Assembly: GCF_010686765.1 (NCBI RefSeq)
Contig: NZ_JAAGWF010000007.1
Coordinates: 186,001-250,000, forward strand
Direction of reading: 5' to 3'
Origin: Geodermatophilus sabuli
Lineage (GTDB): Bacteria; Actinomycetota; Actinomycetes; Mycobacteriales; Geodermatophilaceae
DNA length: 64,000 bases
In this document: piece after piece, positions 19,991 through 28,878 of the stretch
Position numbering within the stretch: position 1 is the first letter of the stretch
Layout of the letters: each line of letters opens with the position of its first letter
The notes under the pieces: generated by a model
Database searches by the model: none
What the model was told of the DNA's origin: nothing
What the model saw: only the letters and a program-made list of their open reading frames with translations
Made by a program: the position numbers and the translations under genes

Positions 19991-20764
19991 ATGACTGCAG
20001 ACGGCGCGCCACGGGTCGAGCGCGACGGCGACGTCGTGACCATCACGATGGTCCGGGCCGCCAGGCGCAACGCGCTCTCGCGGGAACACCTCGGCCAGTT
20101 GCTGGCGGCGGTGACCGAGGCGGGCGAGAGCGACGCGGCGGGCATCGTGCTGGCCGCGGAGGGCCCGGTGTTCAGTGCCGGCCACGACTTCGCCGACGTC
20201 GCCGGACGGCCGGTGCCCGAGGTCCGCAGCCTGCTGCTGCTGTGCACCGAGCTGATGCAGACCGTGCAGCAGGTGCCCCAGGTGGTGCTCGCCCGGGTGC
20301 ACGCCCTGGCCACGGCGGCCGGCTGTCAGCTGGTCGCCTCCTGCGACCTCGCGGTGGCGGCCGAGTCGGCCGGGTTCGCCGCCCCGGGCGGCAAGGGCGG
20401 CTGGTTCTGCCACACGCCGATGGTCGCCATCGCCCGCAACGTCGGCCGCAAGCGGGCCATGGAGCTGGCGCTGACCGGCGACGTCATCGACGCGGCCACG
20501 GCTCTGGACTGGGGGCTGGTCAACCGGGTGGTCCCGGACGCGGAGCTCGACGCGGCCGTCGCCGACCTCATGGCGCGGGCCACCCGCGGCTCGCGGGCCA
20601 GCAAGGCGTGGGGCAAGCAGACCATGTACGCCCAGCTCGACCGGCCCGAGCGGGACGCCTACACGACCGCGGTCGAGGTCATGGCCGCCGCGAGCCAGCT
20701 CCCGGACGCCCGCGAGGGGATGACCGCGTTCCTGGAGAAGCGGCGTCCGGTCTGGTCCGGATGA
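19991..20764 (+). CDS. Enoyl-CoA hydratase/isomerase family protein
   Basis: 257-aa crotonase-fold protein. The oxyanion hole segments are VFSAGHDFADVAG and HALATAAGCQLVASCDLAVAAE. Glu in the two usual catalytic positions is not clear: the second region reads GFAAPGGKGGWFC, as in the ECHDC3-like group, so hydratase activity is not assured. It could hydrate crotonyl-CoA or act on other acyl-CoA substrates. The ATG at 19991 has GGAG before it. The stop codon is embedded in the edge of a hairpin repeat. Confidence 0.85.
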   Translation: MTADGAPRVERDGDVVTITMVRAARRNALSREHLGQLLAAVTEAGESDAAGIVLAAEGPVFSAGHDFADVAGRPVPEVRSLLLLCTELMQTVQQVPQVVLARVHALATAAGCQLVASCDLAVAAESAGFAAPGGKGGWFCHTPMVAIARNVGRKRAMELALTGDVIDAATALDWGLVNRVVPDAELDAAVADLMARATRGSRASKAWGKQTMYAQLDRPERDAYTTAVEVMAAASQLPDAREGMTAFLEKRRPVWSG

Positions 20765-20819
20765 GAGAGGACCCGGTCCTCACGCCTCTCGCGCTCGGCG
20801 CGAGCCTCCGGACGGGGCC
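20765..20819. repeat. Dispersed hairpin repeat at the stop of the hydratase gene
   Basis: TGA of the gene runs into GAGAGGACCCGG and the partner arm is GGACGGGGCC. The rest of the gap to 21002 has two TTGAC hexamers (near 20870 and 20946) that could serve the following symporter gene, but no -10 is convincing. Confidence 0.65.
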
Positions 20820-21002
20820 ACGGGGGTGAGTCCGGCCACAGGGGGATGACCGTCCCGGCCGGTTGCATTGACCATCCTGTGCAGAACCTGTGGGGGCTCA
20901 CGCGTCGGCGTGCCCTGGACTTCGGACGGATGACGACCGCCGGCTGTTGACGCCGGCCAGGCTCGTCGTCCCCCTCCGTCCCCCCGAAAGGCCCCCCTCC
21001 TC

Positions 21003-22361
21003 GTGCTCGCCCGTCTCCGCCGCGTCCCGTTCGCGGCGCAGGTCCTCCTCGCCCTCGTGCTGGGCATCGTCCTCGGCCTCGTCGCCCGCGACCTGGGCCC
21101 CGTCGTCGACGGGTCGCCCAACTGGCTGACCAGCACCCTCCAGACCATCGGCGGCACCTTCGTCACGCTGCTGAAGGCGCTCGTCCCGGCCCTGATCGTC
21201 ACCGCCGTCATCGTCAGCATCGCCAACCTCAAGCAGGTCTCCAACGCCGCGCGGCTGGCCGGCCAGACCCTCCTGTGGTTCGCGATCACGGCGCTGATCG
21301 CCGTCGCGATCGGCATCGGCCTCGGCCTGCTGACCGAGCCCGGCCGCAACAGCTCCGTCGACGCCGCCGCCCAGCAGGCCCCCGAGAGCACCGGCTCCTG
21401 GTTCGACTTCCTCACCGGCATCGTCCCGGGCAACATCTTCGGCCTGCAGGCGTCCGCGGGTGCCGACGGCTCGGTCGGGCTGTCCTTCAACGTGCTGCAG
21501 CTGATCGTCATCTCGGCCGCCATCGGCGTCGCGGCGCTCAAGATCGGCGAGCCGGCCGAGCCGTTCGTGGGCTTCGTCCGGTCCGCGCTGGCGATCGTGC
21601 AGAAGGTGCTGTGGTGGGTCATCCTGCTCGCGCCGCTGGGCACCGTCGGCCTGATCGGCAACGCCGTGGCCAGCTACGGCTGGGAGTCGCTCAGCTCGCT
21701 CGGTGTCTTCGCCGGTGCCGTCTACGTCGGCCTGGCGCTGGTGCTCTTCGTCGTCTACCCGGTGCTGCTCCGGCTGCACGGCCTCTCGCCGCTGCGGTAC
21801 TTCGCGGGCGCCTGGCCGGCGATCCAGCTGGCCTTCGTCTCGCGGTCCTCGATCGGCACCCTGCCGGTGACCGAGCGGGTGACCGAGCAGAACCTCGGTG
21901 TCCCGCGGTCCTACGCGTCCTTCGCCGTCCCGCTGGGCGCGACCACCAAGATGGACGGCTGCGCGGCCATCTACCCGGCGCTGGCCGCGATCTTCGTCGC
22001 CCAGTTCTTCGGCGTGGACCTGTCGATCACCGACTACCTGCTGATCGCGCTGGTCTCCGTGATCGGCTCGGCCGCCACCGCCGGGGTCACCGGCGCCGTG
22101 GTCATGCTGACCCTGACGCTGTCGACCCTGGGGCTGCCGCTGGCCGGCGTCGGCCTGCTGCTGGCGATCGACCCGATCCTCGACATGGGCCGCACCGCGG
22201 TGAACGTCGCGGGCCAGGCGCTGGTCCCGACCATCGTGGCCAAGCGGGAGGGCATCCTGGACGTCGAGCGGTACCGGTCGACCTCCACGATCGACCCGCT
22301 GGCCCGCGTCGACGAGCGCGGTGGCGTGGACGCCGACCTGCGTCAGCCGGCCACCGTCTGA
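21003..22361 (+). CDS. dctA: Dicarboxylate:cation symporter (DAACS family)
   Basis: 452-aa membrane transporter of the DctA/GltP family that takes up C4-dicarboxylates or acidic amino acids with protons or sodium. The hallmark segments are the serine-rich hairpin SRSSIGTLPVT, the TM7 stretch PLGATTKMDGCAAIYPA and the TM8 stretch IDPILDMGRTAVNVAGQA, whose Asp, Arg and Asn contact substrate and cation. About eight membrane helices and two re-entrant loops fit the family. Start is GTG at 21003 behind GAAAGG. Dicarboxylate uptake would feed the same C4 pool as the ethylmalonyl-CoA enzymes nearby. Confidence 0.9.
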   Translation: MLARLRRVPFAAQVLLALVLGIVLGLVARDLGPVVDGSPNWLTSTLQTIGGTFVTLLKALVPALIVTAVIVSIANLKQVSNAARLAGQTLLWFAITALIAVAIGIGLGLLTEPGRNSSVDAAAQQAPESTGSWFDFLTGIVPGNIFGLQASAGADGSVGLSFNVLQLIVISAAIGVAALKIGEPAEPFVGFVRSALAIVQKVLWWVILLAPLGTVGLIGNAVASYGWESLSSLGVFAGAVYVGLALVLFVVYPVLLRLHGLSPLRYFAGAWPAIQLAFVSRSSIGTLPVTERVTEQNLGVPRSYASFAVPLGATTKMDGCAAIYPALAAIFVAQFFGVDLSITDYLLIALVSVIGSAATAGVTGAVVMLTLTLSTLGLPLAGVGLLLAIDPILDMGRTAVNVAGQALVPTIVAKREGILDVERYRSTSTIDPLARVDERGGVDADLRQPATV

Positions 22362-22365
22362 CGAA

Positions 22366-22420
22366 CACCCCCTGCCCCCGCCGCTCGCGAGCTCGCGGCG
22401 GGACCCTGCAGGGGGCGGCC
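22366..22420. repeat. Dispersed hairpin repeat after dctA
   Basis: Arms CACCCCCTGCC and GCAGGGGGCGG surround the CCGCTCGCGAGCTCGCGGCGGG core. It lies 4 nt after the dctA stop. Confidence 0.7.
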
Positions 22421-22422
22421 GC

Positions 22423-22454
22423 GGGCCCGGTCCTCCACCTGGAGGGCCGGGCCC
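22423..22454. terminator. Two-way terminator between dctA and a lipoprotein gene
   Basis: A nearly perfect 15-bp stem (GGGCCCGG...CCGGGCCC with an inner CCTCCA/TGGAGG) just before the reverse-strand stop at 22462. Confidence 0.7.
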
Positions 22455-22461
22455 GTCGTCG

Positions 22462-23322
22462 TCAGGAGCCCAGGTCCGCGCAGCCGGTCTCGTCCGGGAG
22501 CAGCGGCCGGAAGGTCAGCGCCCAGCGGCTGCCGTCCCCGGCGACCCAGGGGGTGAGCGTGTTGGCCCCGCCCGCGGCCTGCAGCACCGGCTCCACGTCC
22601 GCGCCGCGGGCGGCCACGCAGGAGAGCTCCAGGCGGGCGTCCAGCGGTTCCCCGGGCAGCGCGGGCCCGGGCCAGGGGACGTCGGGCTGCGCCAGCTCGG
22701 GGTCGGGCCCCGACGTCCAGGGCCGGACGACGGCGGTGAGGACCTCGGGCCGGTAGCTCTCCGGGCCCTCGGCGCCCAGCGGGTCCTCCGGGGAGGTGAG
22801 GACGTCGACCAGCCCCTGCAGCTCGCCCCGCACCGCCAGCTGCTCCGCGCTCAGGCCACCGCCGTCCGGCAGGTCGAAGAGCGCCTGCACCTCGCGCACC
22901 GACGTGCCCGCGTCGGTGACCAGGGTGAAGCGGGTCGCGGGGACGTCGGCCACCGGCGGGCTGCCCAGGTCGCCCGTCTCGGCCACGCCGGCGGCCAGCG
23001 CCCGGTCCACGACCGTCTGCACCCCGTCGGCGTCCAGCTGCCAGACCAGCACGTTGGGCAGCGCCGGACCCGGGTAGATCGCGATCTGCGGGCCCTCGGC
23101 GAGCACCCGCCCGTCGGAGTAGACGCTCACCAGCGGGATCCGGGCGGCCAGCATCTCCGGCGTGACGAAGCCCCCCACGTGCTCGACCTGCAGCACCAGC
23201 CGGCCCGGCCCCTCCGGTGGCGGCGCCGGGCGGGTACCGGCGTCCCCGCCTCGCTGCGCGCAGCCGCACAGCACCAGGAGCAGGGCCAGGGCGGCGGGCC
23301 GGACGACGCTGGCGACGGTCAC
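22462..23322 (-). CDS. Secreted lipoprotein of unknown function
   Basis: 286 aa from GTG at 23322. A signal peptide [23 protein letters not shown] with lipobox LCGC marks it for lipidation and anchoring to the outer face of the membrane. An upstream start at 23415 is rejected because it would run into the divergent nucS gene and place 31 charged residues before the signal. The mature part has no motif I recognise; it contains paired Cys residues and a regular alpha/beta pattern. A CATCCT box 7 nt before the GTG fits a leaderless mRNA. Confidence 0.8.
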   Translation of the reverse strand: MTVASVVRPAALALLLVLCGCAQRGGDAGTRPAPPPEGPGRLVLQVEHVGGFVTPEMLAARIPLVSVYSDGRVLAEGPQIAIYPGPALPNVLVWQLDADGVQTVVDRALAAGVAETGDLGSPPVADVPATRFTLVTDAGTSVREVQALFDLPDGGGLSAEQLAVRGELQGLVDVLTSPEDPLGAEGPESYRPEVLTAVVRPWTSGPDPELAQPDVPWPGPALPGEPLDARLELSCVAARGADVEPVLQAAGGANTLTPWVAGDGSRWALTFRPLLPDETGCADLGS

Positions 23323-23387
23323 GTCCGCCAGGATGCCGCTCGCCGGGCGCTCGTCCCCGGTGCGCGGCCCGACCGTTGCCGGTTCGG

Positions 23388-23393
23388 TACCGT
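23388..23393 (+). promoter_or_regulatory. -10 box of leaderless nucS
   Basis: TACCGT, 8 nt before the nucS GTG, no ribosome site. Confidence 0.5.
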
Positions 23394-23401
23394 CGGTCCC
23401 C

Positions 23402-24073
23402 GTGCGCCTGGTCATCGCCCGTTGCTCGGTCGACTACGTCGGTCGGCTCACCGCCCACCTGCCGATGGCCTCCCGGCTGCTGCTGGTCAAGTCCGACGGC
23501 TCGGTGTCGGTGCACGCCGACGACCGCGCCTACAAGCCGCTGAACTGGATGAGCCCGCCCTGCTCGCTGCGGGACGAGCTCAGCGACGGCAGCGGCACCT
23601 GGACGGTGACCAACAAGACCGGTGAGCAGCTGATCATCACCATCGAGTCGGTGGAGCACGACTCCTCGCACGAGCTGGGTGTGGACCCGGGCCTGCAGAA
23701 GGACGGCGTCGAGGCCGAGCTGCAGCGGCTGCTGGCGCTGCACGTCGAGACCTTCGGGGCCGGCTGGTCCCTGGTCCGCCGTGAGTACCCGACCGCGATC
23801 GGCCCGGTCGACCTGCTCTGCCGGGACGCCGCCGGCGCGGTGGTCGCGGTGGAGATCAAGCGCCGGGGGGAGATCGACGGCGTGGAGCAGCTCACCCGCT
23901 ACCTGGAGCTGCTCAACCGCGATCCGCTGCTGGCCCCGGTCCGCGGGGTGTTCGCCGCCCAGGAGATCAAGCCCCAGGCCCGGGTCCTGGCCGGGGACCG
24001 CGGCATCGACTGCCTCACCGTGGACTACGCCGTCCTCAAGGGCACCGACGACCCCTCCCAGCGCCTCTTCTGA
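23402..24073 (+). CDS. nucS: Mismatch endonuclease NucS/EndoMS
   Basis: Cuts both strands at mismatched bases; it is the core of the MutS/MutL-independent mismatch repair of actinobacteria and archaea. 223 aa, same length as Rv1321. The N-terminal DNA-binding/dimer domain begins [16 protein letters not shown]. The C-terminal RecB-like nuclease has Asp137 (GPVDLLCRD), Glu151 and Lys153 (VAVEIKRRG) as the PD-(D/E)xK triad, then [11 protein letters not shown]. The start is GTG at 23402. All catalytic residues are present, so it should be active. The stop is embedded in a hairpin repeat. Confidence 0.95.
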   Translation: MRLVIARCSVDYVGRLTAHLPMASRLLLVKSDGSVSVHADDRAYKPLNWMSPPCSLRDELSDGSGTWTVTNKTGEQLIITIESVEHDSSHELGVDPGLQKDGVEAELQRLLALHVETFGAGWSLVRREYPTAIGPVDLLCRDAAGAVVAVEIKRRGEIDGVEQLTRYLELLNRDPLLAPVRGVFAAQEIKPQARVLAGDRGIDCLTVDYAVLKGTDDPSQRLF

Positions 24074-24133
24074 GAGAGGACCCCTCTGCCCCCCACCCCT
24101 CGCAAGCTCGCGGCGGGCTCCTGCAGAGGGGCC
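24074..24133. repeat. Dispersed hairpin repeat at the nucS stop
   Basis: A textbook copy: TGA-GAGAGGACCCCTCTGC, core CCTCGCAAGCTCGCGGCGGG, return arm GCAGAGGGGCC. Confidence 0.75.
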
Positions 24134-24204
24134 GGGCCGCACCGGTGCCGGGCCGCCCGGGTGGGAGACTGCGTGCGATCACCGGACGGCGGAGGAGTGG
24201 CAGC

Positions 24205-25986
24205 GTGGCCAGAGAACTGACCGAGGTCGGCGTCGTGGGGCTGGGCACCATGGGGGCCGGCATCGCCGAGGTGATGGCCCGCGCCGGCCTGTCGGTGACC
24301 GCGGTGGACGTCGACGAGGCGGCGGTGGAACGCGGCCGCGGCCACGTCGAGCAGTCCACCGGCAAGGCCCTGGCGCGCGGGAAGCTGGCGGCCGAGGACC
24401 GCGACGCCGTCCTCGAGCGGATCCGGTTCAGCACCTCGCTGGAGGACCTCGCGCACGCGGAGCTGGTGGTCGAGGCCGTGCCCGAGCGCATGGAGCTCAA
24501 GCGCGAGATCTTCTCCGCCCTCGACAAGATCTGCCCGGCGGACACCATCCTGGCGACCAACACCTCCAGCCTGTCGGTGACCGAGCTGTCGGTCGCCACC
24601 GGCCGGCCGAGCAAGGTCATCGGGATGCACTTCTTCAACCCGGCGCCGGTGATGAAGCTGGTCGAGGTCGTGCGCACCGTCGTCACCGAGCCCTCGGTCG
24701 TCGAGGACGTCGAGGCCCTGGCCGCGCGGCTGGGCAAGGTGGACGTGACGATCGGCGACAAGGCCGGCTTCATCGCCAACGCGCTGCTGTTCGGCTACCT
24801 CAACCACGCCGTCGCGCTGTACGAGAATCGCTACGCCACCCGCGAGGACATCGACGCGGCCATGCGGCTGGGGTGCGGCCTGCCGATGGGCCCCCTGGCG
24901 CTCATGGACCTCATCGGCATCGACACCGCCTACGAGATCCTCGACACGATGTACAAGCAGTCGCGCAACCGGCTGCACGCCCCGACGCCGGTCATCAAGC
25001 AGATGATGACCGCCGGGCTCCTGGGCCGGAAGACCGGCCGCGGCTTCTACACCTACGCCGGCCGCGACTCCGCCGAGGTGGTCCCCGACGCCGGGACGCC
25101 GGCCCCCGGCGGTGCCGCCGAGGGGGCCCGGGACGTGGCGACGGTCGGCGTCGTCGGCTCGGGCACGATGGCCACCGGGATCGTCGAGGTGGTGGCCAAG
25201 GGTGGCTACGACGTCCGGTTCGTCGCCCGCTCGGCGGACAAGGTGGCCGCGGTGCACAAGGCGCTGGCGAAGTCGCTGGAGAAGCAGGTGCAGCGCGGCC
25301 GGCTCGACGAGGCCGGCCGGGACGAGGTGCTCGCCCGGGTCAGCGGGTCGGCGTCGGTGGAGGACCTCGCCGACCGCGACCTGGTCATCGAGGCGGTGGT
25401 CGAGTCGATGCCGGTCAAGGAGGCGCTGTTCTCCAACCTCGGCGAGATCGCCAAGCCCGGCGCGGTGCTGGCCACGACCACCTCCAGCCTGCCGGTCATC
25501 GAGTGCGCCCGGGCGAGCGGCCGGCCGGCGGACGTGGTCGGCATGCACTTCTTCAACCCGGCGCAGGTCATGGCGCTGGTGGAGGTCGTGTCCACGATCG
25601 CCACCGCGCCCGAGGTCGCCGCGACCGCGCACGCGGTGTCGCTGCGGCTGGGCAAGCACCCCGTCTCCTGCACCGACCGCGCCGGCTTCATCGTCAACGC
25701 CCTGCTGTTCCCCTACCTCAACGACGCGGTGAAGATGCTCGAGGCGCACTACGCGACCGCCGACGACATCGACGCGGCGATGAAGGTCGGCTGCGGCTAC
25801 CCGATGGGGCCCTTCGAGCTGCTCGACGTCGTGGGCCTGGACGTCTCCCTGGCCATCGAACGGGAGCTGTACACCGAGTTCCGGGAGCCCGGCTTCGCGC
25901 CGGCGCCGCTGCTCGAGCACCTCGTGACCGCCGGCTACCTGGGCCGCAAGACCGGCCGCGGGTTCCGGGACCACGCCGGTCGCTGA
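24205..25986 (+). CDS. Tandem double 3-hydroxybutyryl-CoA dehydrogenase
   Basis: 593 aa made of two complete HBD units. The first (about 1-295) has the NAD loop GLGTMGAG, catalytic His in GMHFFNPAPVM, and C-terminal domain ending GRKTGRGFYTYAG. The second (about 312-593) has GSGTMATG, GMHFFNPAQVM and GRKTGRGFRDHAG. Catalytic His, Asn and Ser-Ser positions are kept in both, so both halves could be active. It would oxidise or form acetoacetyl-CoA in beta-oxidation or feed crotonyl-CoA to Ccr. The GTG at 24205 has GGAGGAG 7 nt before it. Single HBD proteins are about 285 aa; fused doubles occur in actinobacteria. Confidence 0.92.
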   Translation: MARELTEVGVVGLGTMGAGIAEVMARAGLSVTAVDVDEAAVERGRGHVEQSTGKALARGKLAAEDRDAVLERIRFSTSLEDLAHAELVVEAVPERMELKREIFSALDKICPADTILATNTSSLSVTELSVATGRPSKVIGMHFFNPAPVMKLVEVVRTVVTEPSVVEDVEALAARLGKVDVTIGDKAGFIANALLFGYLNHAVALYENRYATREDIDAAMRLGCGLPMGPLALMDLIGIDTAYEILDTMYKQSRNRLHAPTPVIKQMMTAGLLGRKTGRGFYTYAGRDSAEVVPDAGTPAPGGAAEGARDVATVGVVGSGTMATGIVEVVAKGGYDVRFVARSADKVAAVHKALAKSLEKQVQRGRLDEAGRDEVLARVSGSASVEDLADRDLVIEAVVESMPVKEALFSNLGEIAKPGAVLATTTSSLPVIECARASGRPADVVGMHFFNPAQVMALVEVVSTIATAPEVAATAHAVSLRLGKHPVSCTDRAGFIVNALLFPYLNDAVKMLEAHYATADDIDAAMKVGCGYPMGPFELLDVVGLDVSLAIERELYTEFREPGFAPAPLLEHLVTAGYLGRKTGRGFRDHAGR

Positions 25987-25991
25987 CGCCG

Positions 25992-26297
25992 GTGCCCCGC
26001 CGTCGCCCCCGGGGCGGGTCACGTCCCGGCGGGCGTGGCCCCCTGCGGCCTGCCGATCCGGTGGAGGAGGCGGGGGACGGCGACTGGGTGGTCCGCCCCG
26101 TCCCGGGCGCCGGCACCGGGAAGACCTACCGGTGCCCGGGGTGCGACCAGGAGATCCGACCGGGGACGCCGCACGTGGTGACCTGGCCCGCCTACGCGCG
26201 GGACTCCGACCTCGAGCCCTGGGACACCGGGTCGGCGGCGGACTGGCGACGGCACTGGCACACCGCCTGCTGGCGGGCCCGCGACCGGCGGCGGTGA
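25992..26297 (+). CDS. Small conserved actinobacterial zinc-ribbon-like protein
   Basis: 101 aa, start GTG at 25992, 5 nt after the dehydrogenase stop, so probably co-transcribed. A basic, Gly/Pro-rich N-terminus is followed by YRCPGCDQEIRPGTPHVV and WRRHWHTACW. The CxxC plus His/Cys pattern suggests one zinc site. It resembles small actinobacterial proteins often annotated as ATP/GTP-binding without evidence. Function unknown. Confidence 0.7.
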   Translation: MPRRRPRGGSRPGGRGPLRPADPVEEAGDGDWVVRPVPGAGTGKTYRCPGCDQEIRPGTPHVVTWPAYARDSDLEPWDTGSAADWRRHWHTACWRARDRRR

Positions 26298-26301
26298 CGG
26301 C

Positions 26302-26353
26302 GAGCCCCGTCCTCCCGAGCCCTCCACGCGCGGGGCGGTGCCCGGGACGGGGC
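26302..26353. repeat. Dispersed hairpin repeat between convergent genes
   Basis: Arms GCCCCGTCC and GGGACGGGGCC around a CCTCCACGCGCGGGGCGG core. Lies 8 nt before the sortase stop. Confidence 0.65.
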
Positions 26354-26360
26354 CGGCCAC

Positions 26361-26993
26361 TCAGGTGAGCCGGGCCGTCACCACGACGTTGTCGGTGTAG
26401 CTGCGGCGGGAGCGGTCGAAGTCGCCGCCACAGGTGACCAGCCGCAGTTCCGCCCGTGGCGTCGGCCCGTAGACGGCCTCGGTCGGGAAGTCGGCCTTGG
26501 GGTACCGGCCGACGTCGGTGACCGTGAACCGGGCCGTCGTCCCGTCGGCGCGGTCGACCAGGACCTCGGCCCCGGGCGTCAGCTCCCCGAGGCGGTGGAA
26601 GACCGCCGGCCTGTGCGCGGTGTCGACGTGCCCGGCGATGACCGCGGGTCCGACGTCGCCCGGAGCCGGCCCGCCGGTGAACCAGCCCGCCTGGTCGGGG
26701 TCGGCGGGCGGCACCAGGGCACCGGCGGGATCCACGCCCAGGCGCTCGAGCGGATGGTCCACGCCGATCGCCGGCACCCGGACCCGGATCGGCTGGGCCG
26801 CACCGGCGGTGTCGACGCTCTCGGTGACCACGGGCAGGGGTGCGGACGTCCCCGCCTCTGCCGCCGGGGGCGCGGACGGGGAGAGCAACAGGACCCCGCC
26901 GGCGACCAGGCCGGCCCCGGCCAGCGACCCGAGGGTGGCCGGCCGGCGCCGGCGGCGGGGCGCGTGGTGGCTGGGCAGCCGGTGCCGGCTCAC
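26361..26993 (-). CDS. Class F sortase
   Basis: 210-aa membrane-anchored transpeptidase. A basic N-terminus and one hydrophobic signal anchor (about residues 22-40) precede the sortase barrel. The catalytic His is in AVIAGHVDTA, Cys in LRLVTCGGDFD, and Arg follows in RSRRSYTDNV. These features and the short length match class F (actinobacterial) enzymes. It lies 18 nt downstream of a secreted DUF4397 protein gene and is probably dedicated to it or to related surface proteins. It attaches substrates covalently to the cell envelope. Confidence 0.9.
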   Translation of the reverse strand: MSRHRLPSHHAPRRRRRPATLGSLAGAGLVAGGVLLLSPSAPPAAEAGTSAPLPVVTESVDTAGAAQPIRVRVPAIGVDHPLERLGVDPAGALVPPADPDQAGWFTGGPAPGDVGPAVIAGHVDTAHRPAVFHRLGELTPGAEVLVDRADGTTARFTVTDVGRYPKADFPTEAVYGPTPRAELRLVTCGGDFDRSRRSYTDNVVVTARLT

Positions 26994-27011
26994 CGGCGGC
27001 TCACCGACGGC

Positions 27012-27854
27012 TCACCGACGGCCCGGCCGCGACCGGTGCCGGCCCACGCCCAGCCCGAGGGCGGCACCCACCAGCAGGGTCGCACCGACGGCCACCGGCC
27101 CGGCGGCCGGACGGCCCGCAGTACCGCCTCCACCGGCGTCCACGCCGCCGCTGGGCACGATCGCGGCGCCGGCGGCGTCCAGCACCGGTCGCACCGTCAG
27201 GCCGCCCTCCGGGCGGTCGAGGACCAGCACGGTGTACACCGCGCCGGCCCGCAGGTCGACCGGCACCTCGGTCGGTGCACTCCCGGCGGTCAGCTGCAGC
27301 GTCGTCGACCCGGCGGGCACGGTGACGTACTCCCCGGCCGCCGCGAACTGCAGGCCCTCGGCCAGCTGCCCACCCCCGGCGACCGAGACGTCCAGGGTCG
27401 GCGCGCCGGCGGCCGCGGCGACCACCCGGACCCGGGCGGAACCCGTCGGCGGCGGGGTGAGGTCGTCGTCGAGGACGGCGAGCCCGAGGTCGGCCATCCG
27501 TCCCACCCCGGCGACGGTCCGGGCGGTGCCCGCCGCCACCTCGACGGTCGTGGACAGCACCGGGGGACTGGTGGGCTCGGCGCCGGCCGTGCGCATGCTC
27601 ACCGCGTAGACGCCCGGTGGTACGTCCTGGTAGTCGGAGATGGTCCCGTAGCCGACGCCCGGCAGGGTCAGCAGCGCGGCTCCCGCGGTGGGGTCGGAGA
27701 CCGAGTCGACGTAGACGTCGACCGCCGGGGTGTCCGGTGACAGGTGCACCAGGCGGAGCAGGCCGCTCTCGGCTGCTGCGGCGGTGGGCATGCCGGCCAG
27801 CAGGAGCCCGGCGCCGAGCAGGACGACGCCCAGCGCGCGGGCCATCCGTTGCAC
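27012..27854 (-). CDS. Secreted DUF4397 protein with C-terminal membrane anchor
   Basis: 280 aa. The signal peptide is ALGVVLLGAGLLLAGMPTAAAAE. Two DUF4397 beta-sandwich units follow: the first from LLRLVHLSPDTPAVDVYVD, the second from ARVRVVAAAAGAPTLDVSV. The end is a Gly-rich stretch, a hydrophobic helix (AVGATLLVGAALGLGVG) and a basic tail, the layout of a sortase substrate. No LPxTG is visible; the sorting motif may lie in GGVDAGGGGTAGR. Start GTG at 27854 is chosen because GGAGG is 6 nt before it; ATG at 27845 is the alternative. Probably displayed on the surface by the adjacent sortase. Confidence 0.88.
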   Translation of the reverse strand: MQRMARALGVVLLGAGLLLAGMPTAAAAESGLLRLVHLSPDTPAVDVYVDSVSDPTAGAALLTLPGVGYGTISDYQDVPPGVYAVSMRTAGAEPTSPPVLSTTVEVAAGTARTVAGVGRMADLGLAVLDDDLTPPPTGSARVRVVAAAAGAPTLDVSVAGGGQLAEGLQFAAAGEYVTVPAGSTTLQLTAGSAPTEVPVDLRAGAVYTVLVLDRPEGGLTVRPVLDAAGAAIVPSGGVDAGGGGTAGRPAAGPVAVGATLLVGAALGLGVGRHRSRPGRR

Positions 27855-27936
27855 GATTCTCCTCCATGCGATCGAGGTGGGACCGACCTGTCCCGCCCCA
27901 TCCCCGCACTCTGCGCCCGCGCTGTCCAACCGAGGG

Positions 27937-28770
27937 TCACGGTCCCGGGGCCGACACCACGGCATCCGGGTCAGCGGCGTACCGGTGGCTGATCACGACG
28001 CCGTCGGCGGTGACCGTGACCCCGTCGGGCGCGAACGGCGGCAGTTGGGCGTCCAGCCAGGTCAGGAGCGTGTCGGTGCCCTCGGCGCCGGTGCCGACGG
28101 GGGCTCCGCCGAAGGAGTCGAGCAGGACGCTGCGGGCCGGGAGTCCGTCGGTGCCCGACACGCCCGGGAACGCCGCCACGCCGACACCCTGCTGCGCCCC
28201 CAGCGCCGCGAGGAGCATCAGCAGCCGCGCATCGACCTCGGCGCCCTCCAGCACCGCTGCCGCCGGCGCATCCACCCGGACCGTCGGGTTGGCGAGCAGG
28301 GCTGCGGCCAGGCTGCGTCGGCGGTCGAGCTGCGCCGGGGTCGGGACGCCGGGGGAGGAGTCGACCACCAGCAGGTCCCCGAAGCGGGCGAGCACCCGGG
28401 CGCCGGGCGGAGGAACCCCGGTCGTCACCTCGAGGAGGACGTCGTCGGGGCCGGTGGGGCCCGTCGTCGTGACGAGCTCCTCCGGTGCGCCGGCGGCCAC
28501 CAGGTCGGCGCGGACGTCCGCGGCGGCCTCCAGGCGGGCGCCGGTCGGGAGCTCCTGCGCCGCCCAGGCCAGCAGGTCGGCCGATGCCTGGTCGGCGGCG
28601 CCGGTCGCGGCGACGCCGGCCGGCGCGGGGGGAGCGGACCCGGGCTGGCCGGTCAGCAGGAGCGCCACGGTCGTCGCCACGGCGACGACGAGGGCGGCGG
28701 CGCCCCATCCGAGGAGGCGGCGACGCCCGGCCGCGAGGTGACGAGGACGACGGGCGTGGCGGGCGGGCAC
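27937..28770 (-). CDS. Hypothetical membrane-anchored extracellular protein
   Basis: 277 aa: very basic N-terminus (about 20 residues), one signal-anchor helix (LLGWGAAALVVAVATTVALLL), then an Ala/Val/Asp-rich extracellular domain without Cys. Parts such as ADLLAWAAQELPTGARLEAA and GDLLVVDSSPGVPT recur in unnamed actinobacterial surface proteins, but I recognise no family. Start GTG at 28770 has GGAGG before it. It precedes the DUF4397 and sortase genes on the same strand with an 82-nt gap, so the three may form one envelope operon. Confidence 0.7.
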   Translation of the reverse strand: MPARHARRPRHLAAGRRRLLGWGAAALVVAVATTVALLLTGQPGSAPPAPAGVAATGAADQASADLLAWAAQELPTGARLEAAADVRADLVAAGAPEELVTTTGPTGPDDVLLEVTTGVPPPGARVLARFGDLLVVDSSPGVPTPAQLDRRRSLAAALLANPTVRVDAPAAAVLEGAEVDARLLMLLAALGAQQGVGVAAFPGVSGTDGLPARSVLLDSFGGAPVGTGAEGTDTLLTWLDAQLPPFAPDGVTVTADGVVISHRYAADPDAVVSAPGP

Positions 28771-28878
28771 CGCACCTCCGTCCCCCGTCTGCCGTGGGCG
28801 GGACGGCCGGGGGAGACCCGGCTACGTCCCGCGGACCGTCCGCTGGTGCCCGGACTCGCGGACCTGGTACCGCGGCGG

